Assembly (NCBI GenBank): GCA_002900995.3
Contig: CM035315.1
Coordinates: 1,411,967-1,475,966 of the forward strand
Direction: 5' to 3'
From: Ganoderma boninense
Taxonomy: Eukaryota; Basidiomycota; Agaricomycetes; Polyporales; Polyporaceae
DNA length: 64,000 bases
A program made the translations under genes and the position numbers. Below the pieces are notes generated by a model, which was not told the origin of the DNA, ran no database searches, and worked only from the letters and a program-made list of their open reading frames with translations. How positions within the stretch are numbered: the stretch's first letter is position 1; each line of letters begins with the position of its first letter. Shown piece after piece: positions 35,870 through 48,275 of the stretch.

Positions 35870-37722
35870 CTACCACAGCGCGAGCAGCGCCGCGCCCACC
35901 GCCAGCGCCGTCGTCGCGCCCGCGCCCATCCACACCGGTACCTGCGCCCGTGCCCGCGCGCCGCTCGGGGTGCTCGCGACGTCCGAGACAAACGCCGACC
36001 CGCACGCGCTGTTGATCACGTTCGCCGCGGGCGCGTACGTGTCCTTGAAGCCCGCGACGGAGCCCGCGTCCTTGGCGTATGCGCCCATGAGGCTCTGCAC
36101 GCAGCTCGTGCAGCTCGGCACCGATGAGTTGGGGAGCGCGAGGCCGAGCGGGAGCTGGTAGAGGTAGAGGTCCGCGGTGTGTGTGGACTGCACGGCCTCG
36201 ACGTAGCAGTATGCGTCTGTCTGCGAGTCTACCTGGCACGCCGCCTCGCGCATCACGCTGTATGCTTCGAGACCTATACAGATCGTTGCGGTTGCGGTTG
36301 TCGCACGAAGTCAGCGTAAGCGGAAAGAATGGGGGCACGGAGAAGACGGACCTGCGACGGCGTCGGTCACGATGGAGGTCTTGGCGGCGATGTCCTGCTT
36401 GCACGCGGGCTGGATGTTCTGGGAGAACCACTGCATGTTGCTCGCGCATTGCACCGCGCTGAGGTCCGTGTTGCACGTCCCCCAGATGATCACGTTCAGC
36501 TCCGAGATGTTCCGCTGGCTCTGCTTGAATCGACGACGGCACGTCAGCACGCACGTCCCCCCAGTCAGTCATCGAGCACATCCAGAGACGATTCAGACCG
36601 ATTCAAGCGGTGAAAGTCAAAGCGGAAGATTGCCCTGCGGAACGCGGGAAAAAGGCAGGGCCAGGCCGGACCGCCTGCCCTGGCAGAAATCGAGAAGGGT
36701 GCGGTGACTTCGGCTATAAATAATCAGAAAAGAAAGAAGCTTCAAGTCACCGGACGGGCCCCAGGGCGCAAGAAAAGGTAGCACGAGCCGACGCACGCAC
36801 CCTTTCCAGGGGGGACACTTCCGCACCCAACAAAGGCGCGCACAAACTCGGGTTCAAGACCCGCATGAGGAAATTGAACGAGACGGATGGGGAGAGGGCG
36901 GGCCCGGCAGAGGCACATTGACCGTGCCCACCGCACACATGGCAGGCCCTCGTCCCACGGGAACACGAGGAGATCGAATAGACTCACAGTTATGAACGCG
37001 TTCGAGTCTCCGACGAGCAGCGAGAATGGGCGGCACTGACGGAATGCGAGTGTCTGGGTCATGTTCGTCATGAAGCTCTGGCACGCGACCGTCTGGAAGT
37101 TTGTGGAGAACGACGAATCGAACGCCTGCGGGAATGGCGTGGGCAGTACAGGGGGACTGGACGGAACCTTGGTGTTCCCGGGCGTCGCCGTGGTCAGGGC
37201 CGTGCTGGCCTCGGATGAGGCGGATGAGGCTGCAACAGATAGGGCAGACCCTGTGGGCTTGCTATTATGGACTGTGGTCGCGATGCCTGAGGTTGCGGGC
37301 AGGGGGTCCGGAGCAGCGTGTCGCTTGTGTGGTTTCCAGTCCTGGACGGTGGACCATGGTGAGGAATACGAGGATGATAGGACATCGAATGCTGCGGGGT
37401 GGGTGAGGTATCGCGTGGACAGCGCGATACAAATGAGGATGAGGGGAACAAATACTGCTGTCCAGCGTATTCGTCGTCCTATTCGCTTTTTGTCCGGGAG
37501 CGAATACGAGTACGGGTCCTCCTCGGGCGCTGGAATGGGCTTATAGGCTGGCGGAGATGGTTGCGAATCCAGCGAACATCTCCGAGAGGGCCCCGGGGAT
37601 GGGCTAAGGAAAGGATCGTCAGAGGAATGCGGGTCGAGGGTGAAGGGTTGGGGTGGAAGGCTCTCAGGGCGCGATGAGGGTTGAAGGCGACGAGGATCGG
37701 GAGATGGAGGCGGCGTGAACAT
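35870..37722 (-). CDS. DUF7729-type protein with N-terminal membrane anchor
   Basis: Exons 37722-36988, 36520-36352 and 36273-35870 sum to 1308 nt, 435 aa, with matching phases. The first ~85 residues are Pro/Ser-rich and cytosolic. A membrane helix lies at about 87-106 (WTAVFVPLILICIALSTRYL), preceded by KKRIGRRIR, suggesting a type II anchor. After a Ser/Thr-rich linker comes the Cys-containing domain: FSTNFQTVACQSFMTNMTQ, CRPFSLLVGDSNAFI, GTCNTDLSAVQCASNM, CYVEAVQ and YLYQLPLGLALP..CTSCVQSLM. This matches my knowledge of fungal DUF7729. The C-terminus is a hydrophobic tail (VPVWMGAGATTALAVGAALL), which could be a GPI signal or a second TM. The function of the family is unknown. Confidence 0.8.
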
Positions 37723-39560
37723 GGACCTAGGCGGGCGCAGCGAGGAAAGAGCGGATGGGTATGGTGAAAAAGAGCGTGAGGGGTAAAGAACGACAGATTT
37801 TGGGGGCGGGAGAAGGAGGAAGCGGAGGGCCTTTGGGAAGGATGATGTCCACGCGGGCGCTCGAGGGCTTCTTGGATGGATGCGGCGCTCTCTACGCGGC
37901 GATGCTGTTTCAATCGGAACAGATGCTGTTAGAAACCGCTCAGGCTGGTACTAACCGGGGACCAAAGACGAAATCGGGGGCGACAGCAGGAAGAAACTGA
38001 CCTCGAGATGCGAGGGGGGTCGATCACAGTGGAGAGGCCGTGGAGGATGGGGGCCACGACGCCGACGGGATGTGGTGGCAGAGGGAGGACAAGGAGAGCT
38101 GGAGGCGGACCTGGCAGGAAAAGTCGGTCAGGCACAGAGCCCTGCATTAGGCGATCCGCGCCCTGGCCCAGACTGCCACCGACCGCGGCGCTGACTTGGT
38201 CGTCGTTTCGGGGAGAGCGATATCCAATCCCGATCAGCCATCTCGCCGCCGTCCGTCCCCCGCCTGCCAGCCAATCGGTCCACGTCGACCGCCTTCCCTC
38301 GTCGCTTGGGCGCCTCCCGCCGTTGCACTTCGCAGTGCCAACTGGATCCGCCTTCCTCTCCACACAGCGCTCTCCTCCACCGCCTTCTGCACATTTCCGC
38401 CGACGTCCCCCTAGGAGTTGCAGTGGGAGGCGATACCTGGCGGATCAGATTCACTGCAACGGGGCTCCCAGACTAATGTGACAAATCCACGCACCCTATA
38501 CAAATCAGGTTCCTGAAGGATGAACAGAACGAATTCTTTGCGCTCTTTCTCACCAAGCGACATCTACCCGTTGATTTTCCTCTGAGAGCACCTGGACAGT
38601 GACTTCACACCTTGTCCTGTGTCGGCTGGTACGCACCGTTCCTGATGACGACCTTCGATCTGCAACACCCACGCACGGCGACGACTCACCTGGTAAGCTT
38701 TAATCATGCCGAGTTGTCCGCGCGCGAGGGAAGAAAGCAGACGGTGGTAAGGAGCGAAGTTGAGAAAGTTTAAGTTCCTTGGCTGCTGCTGAACATACTT
38801 ACCGTCTGCGGATCAGTCGCGTTGACAGCCAGCGCAGTCAGTGGAACAACATCGGCGTCATGAACCTTACGCACATGCGCCAGTTCGAATTCGTGCAGCT
38901 GCATGAATATTCCTCCAATTGCAATCATATGCATGTGTTCTCGATACGACTGTTGTTGCCAAGCAATTGCCAAGTATTCTTGAAATCGTCTAGCCACCCT
39001 CTACGGTACCTATGCGGCCCAACGCGATGGATGCAATGTACTGCTATGAATCCAAACAGTACTACGTACCGTTGGTATCTCGAATGTTGTTTAAAACTAG
39101 TAAGCAAGCACCTGTGTGCATTTGAAGTGTTGCTTTGCACCTGGAACCCATTGAGGCATTCGTTCCTAAGTACACCTATATATGTTGAGGACGGTTGCCA
39201 GACTAGGACTCAGACTATGTCGGAGCCATTTCCCCCTCAAATTGTTCCATATGTCTCAAAGGTCGCCCATAGGTGCCCCGTATGCAACCAATCGGAGTCA
39301 TGCAGGAGACCCTTGAGTGCCCTGCTCTACGACCCATGAATCTCTGCATTTTCTATTTTTTCGAGCAGAGTGACAGGCGGACACAAATTTCCAAAACAAC
39401 TGTAATCTCAAGTAACAGTAACAATGGTTTGGATTGTTCATGGAAGACCATCTCCTTCTGTTGTGTCCGGGCAGAGATAAGTAGGATGGAGGAGACAGTC
39501 GAGGTTAGTTCTGTTATATCATAAATATTGAGCCGCGAACGTACTACTTACATCAGGGGC
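37723..39560. other. Intergenic; no supported gene
   Basis: About 1.8 kb between two minus-strand genes. A minus frame at 38770-38997 (ALAVNATDPQ then a GTAAGT) resembles an exon, but no partner exon or family was found. The rest shows nothing. Confidence 0.45.
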
Positions 39561-42069
39561 TTAGTTACGCACTTCGAATTCATGTGACAACTTCTTCAAC
39601 GCAGTTTCAATGGACCGCACCTTGAAATGAGCTAAATGGTACAAATATCTCGGGGAGTCAGTGGAGCTAATGGAGGACTTTGAGCTTTCAACGACGTCTG
39701 GGCGCAGATCGGCTCTTCCAAATGGAGGCTGTGGATCTTCCCAGGACTTCAAGTCGAGATTTTCCAAAGCGATTTTCAGGGCGTCCATCATTTCGTCGGG
39801 CAGGACGATGTAGCTCCGAGGATTTTCTAAGAGGTCGAATAAAGGGGGCCATAGATACTGATGTAGGGAGAGAGGCAGAAAATTACGCTGCTTTTCATCG
39901 TCTGACTTTGGGGCTGGCGACAACAAGGATTTCCATTCCTCAGAAGAGATGGAGGACCAGTTCTTCCCGAAGAGCGACAGAAGACGCTTCGTGTGATCGC
40001 ATACGATGCGTACCTCCTTCAAGGATAAGGGTGTGGTGGTGGAAAGGGCCTCCAAAGCGCATAGAATGACACCGCGTACGGTCCTGAGCTGACGAGTGAT
40101 AGCCACGTTGTAATTCATCGTCTCGGGCCCGTGCTTCAAAGCCTCAGTGACCCCAGGAAAGCCGCTTGGAGCTGAACGCGCTGACATAGCCGCCTTCACT
40201 CTTCTGGGATGCATCGTGAGGATATCCTGATGTAATCCGAGGTCAGATTCAAGGGAGGATAAAGCTAATGACATATTTCAGCATGAAATTAGATTCAATT
40301 GCTCCGGAGAAATGACGCACCATAACGGATGGAGGTATATGAAAGGCGAGCACCTGTATCCCACAGATCTAGGACATCCAAGAGTATACTATAGGCAAGC
40401 TGAGTCACCTCGGGGCTTTGCAAATCGAATGCTGGACCCAGGACTTCTATGACACCATTCTTGTCGGTGAACTCCATTATGGTAAGTCTACTAAGAAGTG
40501 ATATGCAGATAGGAGCGATGCGGTGACGTCGTGCGGCTGGTGAAATGGCGTTGCCGATGCGAATGTGTGGATCAGTGAGCAAGCACCCGAGAGCCCGGAT
40601 GAGGGATCGCTCCAGGAAAAGTAGTACTCGCTCCCTCCGAAGGGAAGGGCCCATGGTATTAGGTTCTTCCCGATAACACGCGGCAACAATTTCGTCAAAT
40701 GCAAGGCCCAGTTCTGCAGCAGGAATGTCCTGGATGACAACAGGGAGATGCTTGAGGTGCTCTTCATCCAGGGTGGACGTAAATGCCATGACTGCTGTGG
40801 AGCAATCCAGAGTTCCTCTAGCTCTGACGATGGGGCCCTCTCTATCGCTCCATGTCGGGAAGCAATCGGACCAAGATCGCAATAACTTGTAGAAGAAGAG
40901 GGTCCTGTCTCGTGACTCCAGTGTGACTTGGTCCGTGATAGCATGACTTTGGAGGAAACGAAGGATAGCGTCGCTGATTCCGCGAAGTATCCATCCAGCG
41001 ATCAGAGATGGAGTCAGGAATGGAACCATTGTGTAGCCACTGGTGCTGAAGACCGGGAGGACGGTCATGGCGATCAAGAAGAGGAAGAGGATCCCAGCAA
41101 GAATGGCGGCGACAGTTGCTACCCCTCTGTCAAGGGTCCAGAGTAGCACGAGTAGGCCTGAGAGGAACAAGATCAAGGCGGCTTGAAGGAATATGAATGG
41201 TATGAGAAATATGGTCTCGAGGTGCCACTTCTTCAGACCGTTGTAGCGATACTGGCGACGACGTGCCATGGAACGTGAGTTACTGCCAAAGAGCCCCCTG
41301 GAAAGTTCATATAGCCATTGCTTCACGAACAGGGCAATCGAGCTCGAAGCGAGAGTGCAGATGAGACTCGAGAACCAGAGCTTGTTGATCATGATGACAG
41401 AGTCTGATGGGTAGAAGGGGAGTTCGATATTCGCCAGAGGCAAATACGGAGCGGTAGAATTGACGAAGGGGGTGTTGACGGAAAAGCTATTCAGCTGCGC
41501 AGATATCTGCAGCAGGACAGCGAGCGATGGGCCCGTGGGATCGGGCTTGAGAAATGTGTAGGATTCAACATTAAAGGGGGTGAGTACCGCCGCAAATAGT
41601 CCGCCCTATCGAGACTCTGTGAGTCATATTCCTGCTTCAAGTTCTGGGAGCACGAACTTCTATGACTTACAAAGACCAACAGGCTGTCCATCTCCTTCTG
41701 TCCTCGGCTCAACAGGGCATCATAAGCTGTTTGGACCGTATCTTGAAAGCGCTTCCAGGTGCGATCCCTCAAGCGGCCATCGTACTCTGACTCGAGACCA
41801 AATCGCAATTCCTGTAAAATGCTTGTTCAGTTGTGCGTTGTAATGTCCCACTCCCTGATGAGACTAGACTCCTACATTGAGGGTTGGGGGTCTCCAATCG
41901 TCTGCAGGACTGGACATGTGGATAAACTGGTTCGTCATTCGATGAGTTTCATGATGGAGGCGATACGCATGCGAGGCACAATGATTACCTCTGCTGGGCT
42001 GGCGCTGATTTTCTCTTTTTGTGGAGAGTCCCTGCCAGTGGCAGGCATGCGTTCAACGGTGCTTGACAT
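39561..42069 (-). CDS. DUF6535 multi-pass membrane protein, copy 2 (intact)
   Basis: Exons 42069-41989 (81 nt), 41811-41671 (141 nt), 41605-40354 (1252 nt) and 40264-39561 (704 nt) total 2178 nt, 725 aa, all in phase. The start exon MSSTVERMPATGRDSPQKEK is short and hydrophilic. KEMDSLLVF|GGLFAAVLTPFNV marks the DUF6535 core. Hydrophobic segments follow (LWFSSLICTLASSSIALFV; IFLIPFIFLQAALILFLSGL; AAILAGILFLFLIAMTVLP). The soluble C-terminal half includes LDCSTAVMAFTSTLDEEHL, conserved in copies 1 and 3. The function is unknown for the whole family. The gene is oriented opposite to copy 1, about 10 kb away. Confidence 0.88.
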
Positions 42070-42868
42070 CTTGATATATTCTGGGCTAGCGGGCGGGTTT
42101 GAGAGGATTTAAAGACCAAGGATACGATGAGACTCACTGATCAGAGGAAGGTACCTATATGAGTTCTCAGACAGTCGAGAGGTGCTTTTATAAGGACTCG
42201 GACAACCCCAGTCGGCGCCCAAGCTTACTCCAGCCCTCCGCTCCCACCGGCTTGCTGAATAATTTTATCTGTCGGATGTCAGATTGTGCCGATATCTGAC
42301 TGGTAAAATGGATGTTGTTCGTAATATCGGACAGGTAGTGGACAGATGGAACACTGTCTGAAGGCATGTGGTGTGGCGCCGAAGCCACAAATTGTGGACA
42401 GGCGGGAGGGCATCACATGAAAGTTTGAACCACTTACTTCCACAAAGAACTCTATGCCAGGAGACCTAGGAACTGCAACGGAACCCGCAAGAGACGGAAC
42501 CTTCAAGTTGATAGGAATGCTGGGCTTTGCCAGCACCTCGAGCCAGAGGCAGCAGGACTTTAAAGTTATGAGTGTTTATCTTAAAAGATCTTAGTAGCAA
42601 TTAAGAAGGAACGCTCACCTGTCCATCCAACCACATGGTTCTGTTACTAACTACGGCTCCGAGCATCAATCGCGCCAGCTTCGACTACTCCTTGATGTTA
42701 CGGCGATATTCGACAAAGCACCAGGGACGGTAACGACTGAGTGTCCTGCTGTTTAGAGAAAAGGTACACATAGTGTGCATGCAAGACCGCGGCATACAGC
42801 TCTTCAGACACACCGTCGGCGCTGTGTGAAGTCCTATGGCGGCTGCGCAGAAAGGAGTGGCCACCTAG
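42070..42868. other. Intergenic between DUF6535 copy 2 and its decayed relative
   Basis: About 800 bp with no recognisable gene. Some of it may be unrecognisable remains of the third DUF6535 copy. Confidence 0.4.
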
Positions 42869-43560
42869 CTACTCCTTGATCGTCGCAAGGATAATAATAT
42901 CGTAGAAACGCGCTGCAAGACGCTTGGTGTCGAAAGGAAGGACGATGTGGGGCTTGTTGAGGTGCCCAGGGTCGAAAGTTACCGTGAATACCATGACAGT
43001 CGTGTCGCAGGTGAGGATTCCCGGGCCCTGGCGCTGGATATGGATAAATGCAGATCCTCTCTGCCCCGCCATGTTAGCTTTCCGCGGTGATCCTGCTTAC
43101 AGACGGCATCCACCAGTCAGATTCTATTCTTTAGAGGCGGAGGGGAGAATGGGACAGAGGGTTGACTGCGGCCGCTTGGCGACGGCTTGCGCGGCGTGGT
43201 CAAGCGCGCGTAGGGTGGGACGATACATGTTGTACACCGCCTGAGCGGTAGCAGCAATCCCATCTACACAACGGAAACTTCAGGTGAAGAGGAGGAGAAA
43301 ACCCCGATAAGCACGGGATGGAGAGCTTTTGATGAAGTGTTCACAGTAGCTCGACCACACTTAGCGGAATAGACGGAGTGCAGGCTGCGTGAAAATTGAA
43401 GATGACTATGTCGACGCGCCACCTGAAGAGAACTCTGCCCTCTTCCTACGAACTCATCGTGATGAGCCTGGTCGGCCGCCGCGAACGTCTTCCGCGCCTC
43501 AGTGTTCTCCTGGGTCGTAAACTCATCTTTGATCTCCTGTTCAAGCTCCTCTCGCAAGTC
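42869..43560 (-). pseudogene. Gutted third DUF6535 copy
   Basis: An exon-2-like block (43560-43423, 138 nt against 141 in the other copies) reads LREELEQEIKDEFTTQENT..HDEFVGRGQSSL after a good TTTAG acceptor. A second block (43072-42869) reads ILTCDTTVMVFTVTFDPGHL..RLAARFYDII and aligns with the middle of exon 3 in copies 1 and 2. The roughly 500 nt of exon 3 that encode the membrane helices are missing, and no start exon in phase remains (the likely region near 43621-43690 has a stop in the required frame). This is a decayed copy. Confidence 0.75.
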
Positions 43561-44712
43561 CTAAAGCATAAATCAGACAGAGGGTTGGCAATCTGGATCT
43601 ACTCGATCGATGAAGACTCACATCGATCTAAAGTCGCTCAAAACCTCCACTCCCGGTCCCCGACGCACTGCTCTCAATGACAAAGGTACAGCAGTCACCA
43701 TTTTGTGAGAGTCCAGGACGGGGCCAAAGATAACAGGGTCTGGCGAGATGTGCATTCCAGATAATGGCTTGAATTTGTCGCTCCAGACGGGTGTTTGCGG
43801 GAAGATAGACAAGGTCATCTGGGTAACGATGCCCATTCAAACTTTGTCAACAGGCTTGGAGTTGCGGTAAACCCCTGGCACGACGAGCAAGGGCGGATAC
43901 CGCAGGCCGGAATATGGCTATAAACAGACCGGGAATGGTCTCCTGCCACAACCATATTCCAGAGCTGAAGTTTTGGTAAGTGCCGCATAGATCGACATAA
44001 CAAACCATGCTTACTTGGTTAATGGATCAATAAGGTTGCGTTATTCTTTTGTTAACGACCACCTTTGAGAGTTCAGGTCTGGGATATGGGCACGATAGGA
44101 GACCCGTGCAAGGTCCTTTTACAGACGTGTTCCGGCGTGTCCGCCATTGCCCGTCGTGTGGATGGAACCTGTGAATGTAAGTGTCGAAAAATGGCAAGGC
44201 TTCGATCGAGAACCGGAAAGAGACGGTTGTTCACACACCATCCTAACTTCGAGGAGACACGTTATAGTCCGAGGATGCACCTGGACCATGCAATGTCTTC
44301 AAAGCGTTATCGCAGGATAACTACAAACGTGCTGCGCGTCAGAAGGCAGGTGAGCAATAAGCTATATACACCCACTACAACTACTGGCGTTAAGGTTCTG
44401 TGTGTGCGGACAGGTCAGTTTATCTCGGAATGCAAGGAACTTGAAGGAAGCGTTCGGGTACACTGCTCTCCATGTGGCGGAGTCGTCCTCCGTTACCACA
44501 TTTGAGGTATAATGAGCAATAATACAATTTCTGCGCAACAGTGCGACGACAATCGACAGATACAACAGTTCGAAGACAGCATGGGCGAGGTGTGAAGAGC
44601 GCAATAATAATAATACAGAAAACGAGGCAGCGGGTATCCTAGCCGCCGGTTGTCAGATCTCACAAACCGTAGTCGGAAACTGCACGAGCGACTCACCCAA
44701 AAACAATCTGAA
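43561..44712. other. Intergenic; no gene recognised
   Basis: About 1.15 kb. It may include remains of the first exon of the gutted DUF6535 copy at the left edge. Nothing else is supported. Confidence 0.45.
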
Positions 44713-46235
44713 TCACTCATCGTCTTCGTCCAACGTCAAGTCAATGACCACTCCGCTGAGCTGGGTCGCCGGACCAGGCTCCACCTTCACGGAACCCGTC
44801 TGCGAGCCCTCGGAAGCCTTGCGCTTCACGGCTTTCGCAAACTTCTCCTGTAGGAGCTGGATCTGACTCTGGTGGGCGACCACATGTCAGGAGTGTGGCA
44901 TTTAAGCGAAGAAAGCACTGAAACGAACCTGGAGCAGCTCCAGATCCTCATCATCCTCTTCCTCCTCCTTCTCCTCCGTTGCCTCTTCCTTCGCTTCTTC
45001 TGCTTCCTCAGCAGGCTGTATCGCCTCGTCCAGCTCTGCCTCTCCATCATCGTCATCGGAGGCGTCAGCTTTGACAATGTCGGCTTCTACAAGTTCCTCC
45101 TCTTCCTCGTCAGACGAGCACGTCTTGACGAGGACAGGCTTGACATCTTCTTCCAGGGACAGATCGATTTTGAGGATTGACGGTTTAACGTCTTCCTCTT
45201 CTACATCATGCGTAGGACGAGACCTCTTCGAGGGCCTTGAGGACGATACATCCTCGAAGCCATCGACTTCCTCAGATGAACGTTTCTTGATCTTCCGGTC
45301 CGGACGCACGGGCTTCCTATCTGCCGCAGGTAATGGAATGATGCCTTGTGCTTGAAGAAGTCCTGCATCGCACAACGCTTTTAGCATATATTACCTGTAC
45401 ATGTGTGAGGTATATGCGCATACCCTTTGGGCGATACCGGAAAATGAACTTCGCCACATTCCCCTCTCGGGGGTTAAGTGGTGTACTTGACGACTGAGTT
45501 TTGCTCAACGGCACCTGGCGGTTCGATCCTAGCCTATACCATTGCAGTTGTGACCTTAGTTTACGGCTGGCTAAGGAGACTGCAAGGTGAGCGGCGACGT
45601 ACGAGACACAATGCACTCCAGCCTTCTTGCTCCGCTCATTCACCGCTCCAACGGGTCGGAACTTGCCCATCGAGTGCGGCACGGACCTATAATCCGCACG
45701 AATCCGCACGACCGACACCTCGATCTCGCCCAGCGCGGCATGAGAGGCGAGTGAGTGCACGTTATCCTCGTCCTCTGCTCAGTCGTCGTGCGACGTCCAC
45801 CGTGGACCCATCGTCAACGAATGTCCAGGGGGAAAAGAAATGGAAATAAACAACACGCACCTGTCGTCTGAAGTTGGGCGAACTGGAAAGGCCGGCGCGT
45901 CGTAGTGCTCGTCCGTACCCCCACCGTGTTCCCTTCCCCCCTGGGCGGCACCGGTTGCCCCCGACGGCCTGTCCGTCGACCTTGGTGATGAAGCGGAGGT
46001 GGCTATGACCAGCATTGTCACGCCATTCGATGCTGAAGGCCTATCACATCGACGAATCGTCGGTGGTTAGGGAAAGGACAAGGCATGGGTTGGGGCACAG
46101 GCCGGCGCACCTTGCCGCGTTCGCTGGGAATGAAGCATGCGAGCGTCTTTCCGTCCCCTCCTTCGTGCTGGATGGAGTACTCGGGCAAGGGTTTGCCGTC
46201 GCTGGATATCCAGACCTGGTAGCCCTGAATTGCAT
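44713..46235 (-). CDS. DUF7918 nuclear-type protein, copy A; start exon broken by one base
   Basis: DUF7918 is a fungal family of unknown function with a beta-rich N-terminal domain. Six exons can be placed by comparison with copies B and C. Exon 1 (46235-46111) is 125 nt against 126, because one base is lost right after MQF. Exon 2 (46040-45861) is 180 nt against 181 in copy B. The later exons are sound. They include the conserved VGAVNERSKKAGVH and FIFRYRPKG..LLQAQGIIPLP, a long Lys/Arg then Glu/Asp-rich region (KIKKRSSEEVDG; PSKRSRP; TEEKEEEEDDEDLE) suggesting a nuclear protein, and a final exon (44868-44713) ending SGVVIDLTLDEDDE. That end resembles a SUMO-interacting motif. With the present sequence the protein cannot be made from the normal ATG. 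Confidence 0.7.
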
Positions 46236-46724
46236 AGTGACGGGTGGTTGAAGGGGCGGTTGCTGCGCGGCGGCACTAGCAGTAGATGGTGTCGGCAGAT
46301 GGGGCTCTGTCGAGAGAAACGAGCTAAGCGAATGTCCTTCGATGTCCACCGATATGATGCTGATAGAGAGGAAGCGGAAGGGACTAGGCTGGTGGTGGAG
46401 GAGGGACAAAAGGCGAGGGAAGTGGCGTGGGGCAGTGTCGGGGAGTCAATTGGCGAGACACGCCCGCAACCGGAGTCGCGCGACGCACGACCGAACACGT
46501 GCATCCAAACTGGCCGCTATTGCCATGTGACCCCGGGCCGGGGCCGAGCCGCCAGGCGAACACGGATGCAAGCATGAACGTGCACAGGGACAGACACCTG
46601 GCTACGGCAGTGGGCTCCAGCCCGGGTGTCAGGGACGTATAAACATACTACTGAAACTCAGCAACAACCGTTGGACGCAGGAAAATATAGGAAGGGGGGA
46701 AAAATCCGGCCGAAAAAAAAGTTT

Positions 46725-46824
46725 NNNNNNNNNNNNNNNNNNNNNNNNNNNNNNNNNNNNNNNNNNNNNNNNNNNNNNNNNNNNNNNNNNNNNNNNNNNN
46801 NNNNNNNNNNNNNNNNNNNNNNNN
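46725..46824. other. Assembly gap of 100 N
   Basis: Exactly 100 N, the conventional placeholder for a gap of unknown size. It removes the C-terminal end of DUF7918 copy B. Confidence 1.
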
Positions 46825-48275
46825 CGGAACCCGTCTGCGAGCCCTCGGAAGCCTTGCGCTTCACGGCCTTCGCAAACTTCTCCTGTAGGAGCTGGATCTG
46901 GCTCTGGTGGACAGCCACATGTTAGCAGTGTGGCATTCAAGCGAAGAGAGCATTGAAACGAACCTGGAGCTGCTCCAGATCCTCCTCCTCCTCCTCCTCT
47001 TCCTCCTCCTTCTCCTCCGTTACCTCCTCCTTCGTCTCTTCTGCTTCCTCAGCAGGCTGCGTCGCTTCGTCCAGCTCTGGCTCTTCTTCATCATCGGAGG
47101 GGTCAGCTTTGACAATGTCGGCTTCTACAAGCTCCTCCTCTTCCTCGTCAGACGAGCACGTCTTGACGATGACAGGTTTGACGTCTTCTTCCAGGGACAG
47201 ATCGATTTTGAGGATTGACGGTTTAACGTCTTCCTCTTCTACATCATGCGTAGGACGAGACCTTTTCGAGGGCCTTGAGGACGATACATCCTCGAAGCCA
47301 TCGACTTCCTCAGATGGACGTTTCTTGATCTTCCGGTCCGGACGCACGGGCTTCCTATCTGCCCCAGGTAATGGAATGATGCCTTGTGCTTGAAGAAGAC
47401 CTGCATCGCATAATGCTTTTAGCATATATTACCTGTACATGTGTGAGGTATATGCGCATACCCTTTGGGCGATACCGGAAAATGAACTTCGCCACATTCC
47501 CCTCTCGGGGGTTAAGTGGTGTACTTGACGACTGAGTTTTGCTCAACGGCACCTGGCGGTTCGATCCTAGCCTATACCATTGCAGTTGTGACCTTAGTTT
47601 ACGGCTGGCTAAGGAGACTGCAAGGTGAGCGGCGACGTACGAGACACAATGCACTCCAGCCTTCTTGCTCCGCTCATTCACCGCTCCAACGGGTCGGAAC
47701 TTGCCCATCGAGTGCGGCACGGACCTGTAGTCCGCACGAATCCGCACGACCGACACTTCAATCTCGCCCAGCGCGGCATGAGAGGCGAGTGAGTGCACGT
47801 TATCCTCGTCCTCTGCTCAGCCGCGGAAAGACGTCCACCGTGAACCCGTCGTCAACCAATGTCCAGGGGGAAACGGAATAGGGATAAACGAAACGCACCT
47901 GTCGTCTGAAGTTGGGCGAACTGGAAAGGCCGGCGCGTCGTAGTGCTCGTCCGCACGCCCCACCGTGTCCCCTTCCCCCCTGGGCGGCACCGGTTGCCCC
48001 CGACGGCCTGTCCGTCGACCTTGGTGATGAAGCGGAGGTGGCTATGGCCAGCATTGTCACGCCATTCGATGCTGAAGGCCTATTATATCGACGAATCGTC
48101 GGTGGTTAGGGAAAGGACGGGACATGAGTTGGGGCACGGGGTGACGCACCTTGCCGCGCTCGCTGGGAATGAAGCATGCGAGCGTCTTTCCGTCCCCTCC
48201 TTCGTGCTGGATGGAGTACTCGGGCAAGGGTTTGCCGTCGCTGGATATCCAGACCTGGTAGCCCTTGAATTGCAT
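46825..48275 (-). CDS. DUF7918 nuclear-type protein, copy B; 3' end lost in the gap
   Basis: Exons are 48275-48150 (126 nt), 48079-47899 (181), 47812-47641 (172), 47571-47462 (110), 47400-46964 (437) and 46903 into the gap. The start reads MQFKGYQVWISSDGKPLPEY, then GKTLACFIPSERGK, the family signature. The second exon continues FSIEWRDNAGHSHLRF..KVDGQAVGG and closes PFQFAQLQTT. The third has DEDNVHSLASHAALGEIEVSVVR as overlapping pieces and ERSKKAGVHCVS. The fifth has a basic patch then an acidic tract encoded by repeated GAG codons. The last visible residues are QEKFAKAVKRKASEGSQTGS, after which copy A has the VIDLTLDEDD tail. This is the copy with an intact start. It is likely nuclear from the basic clusters, but its role is unknown. 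Confidence 0.8.

Noticed and set aside
38770..38997. Exon-like minus frame ending at a GTAAGT donor
   Set aside because: No upstream or downstream exon could be joined, and no family recognised.
45500..45560. GGTTCGATCC sequence resembling a tRNA B box
   Set aside because: No T-stem pairing or A box at the right distance. It lies within DUF7918 exon 4 and its intron.
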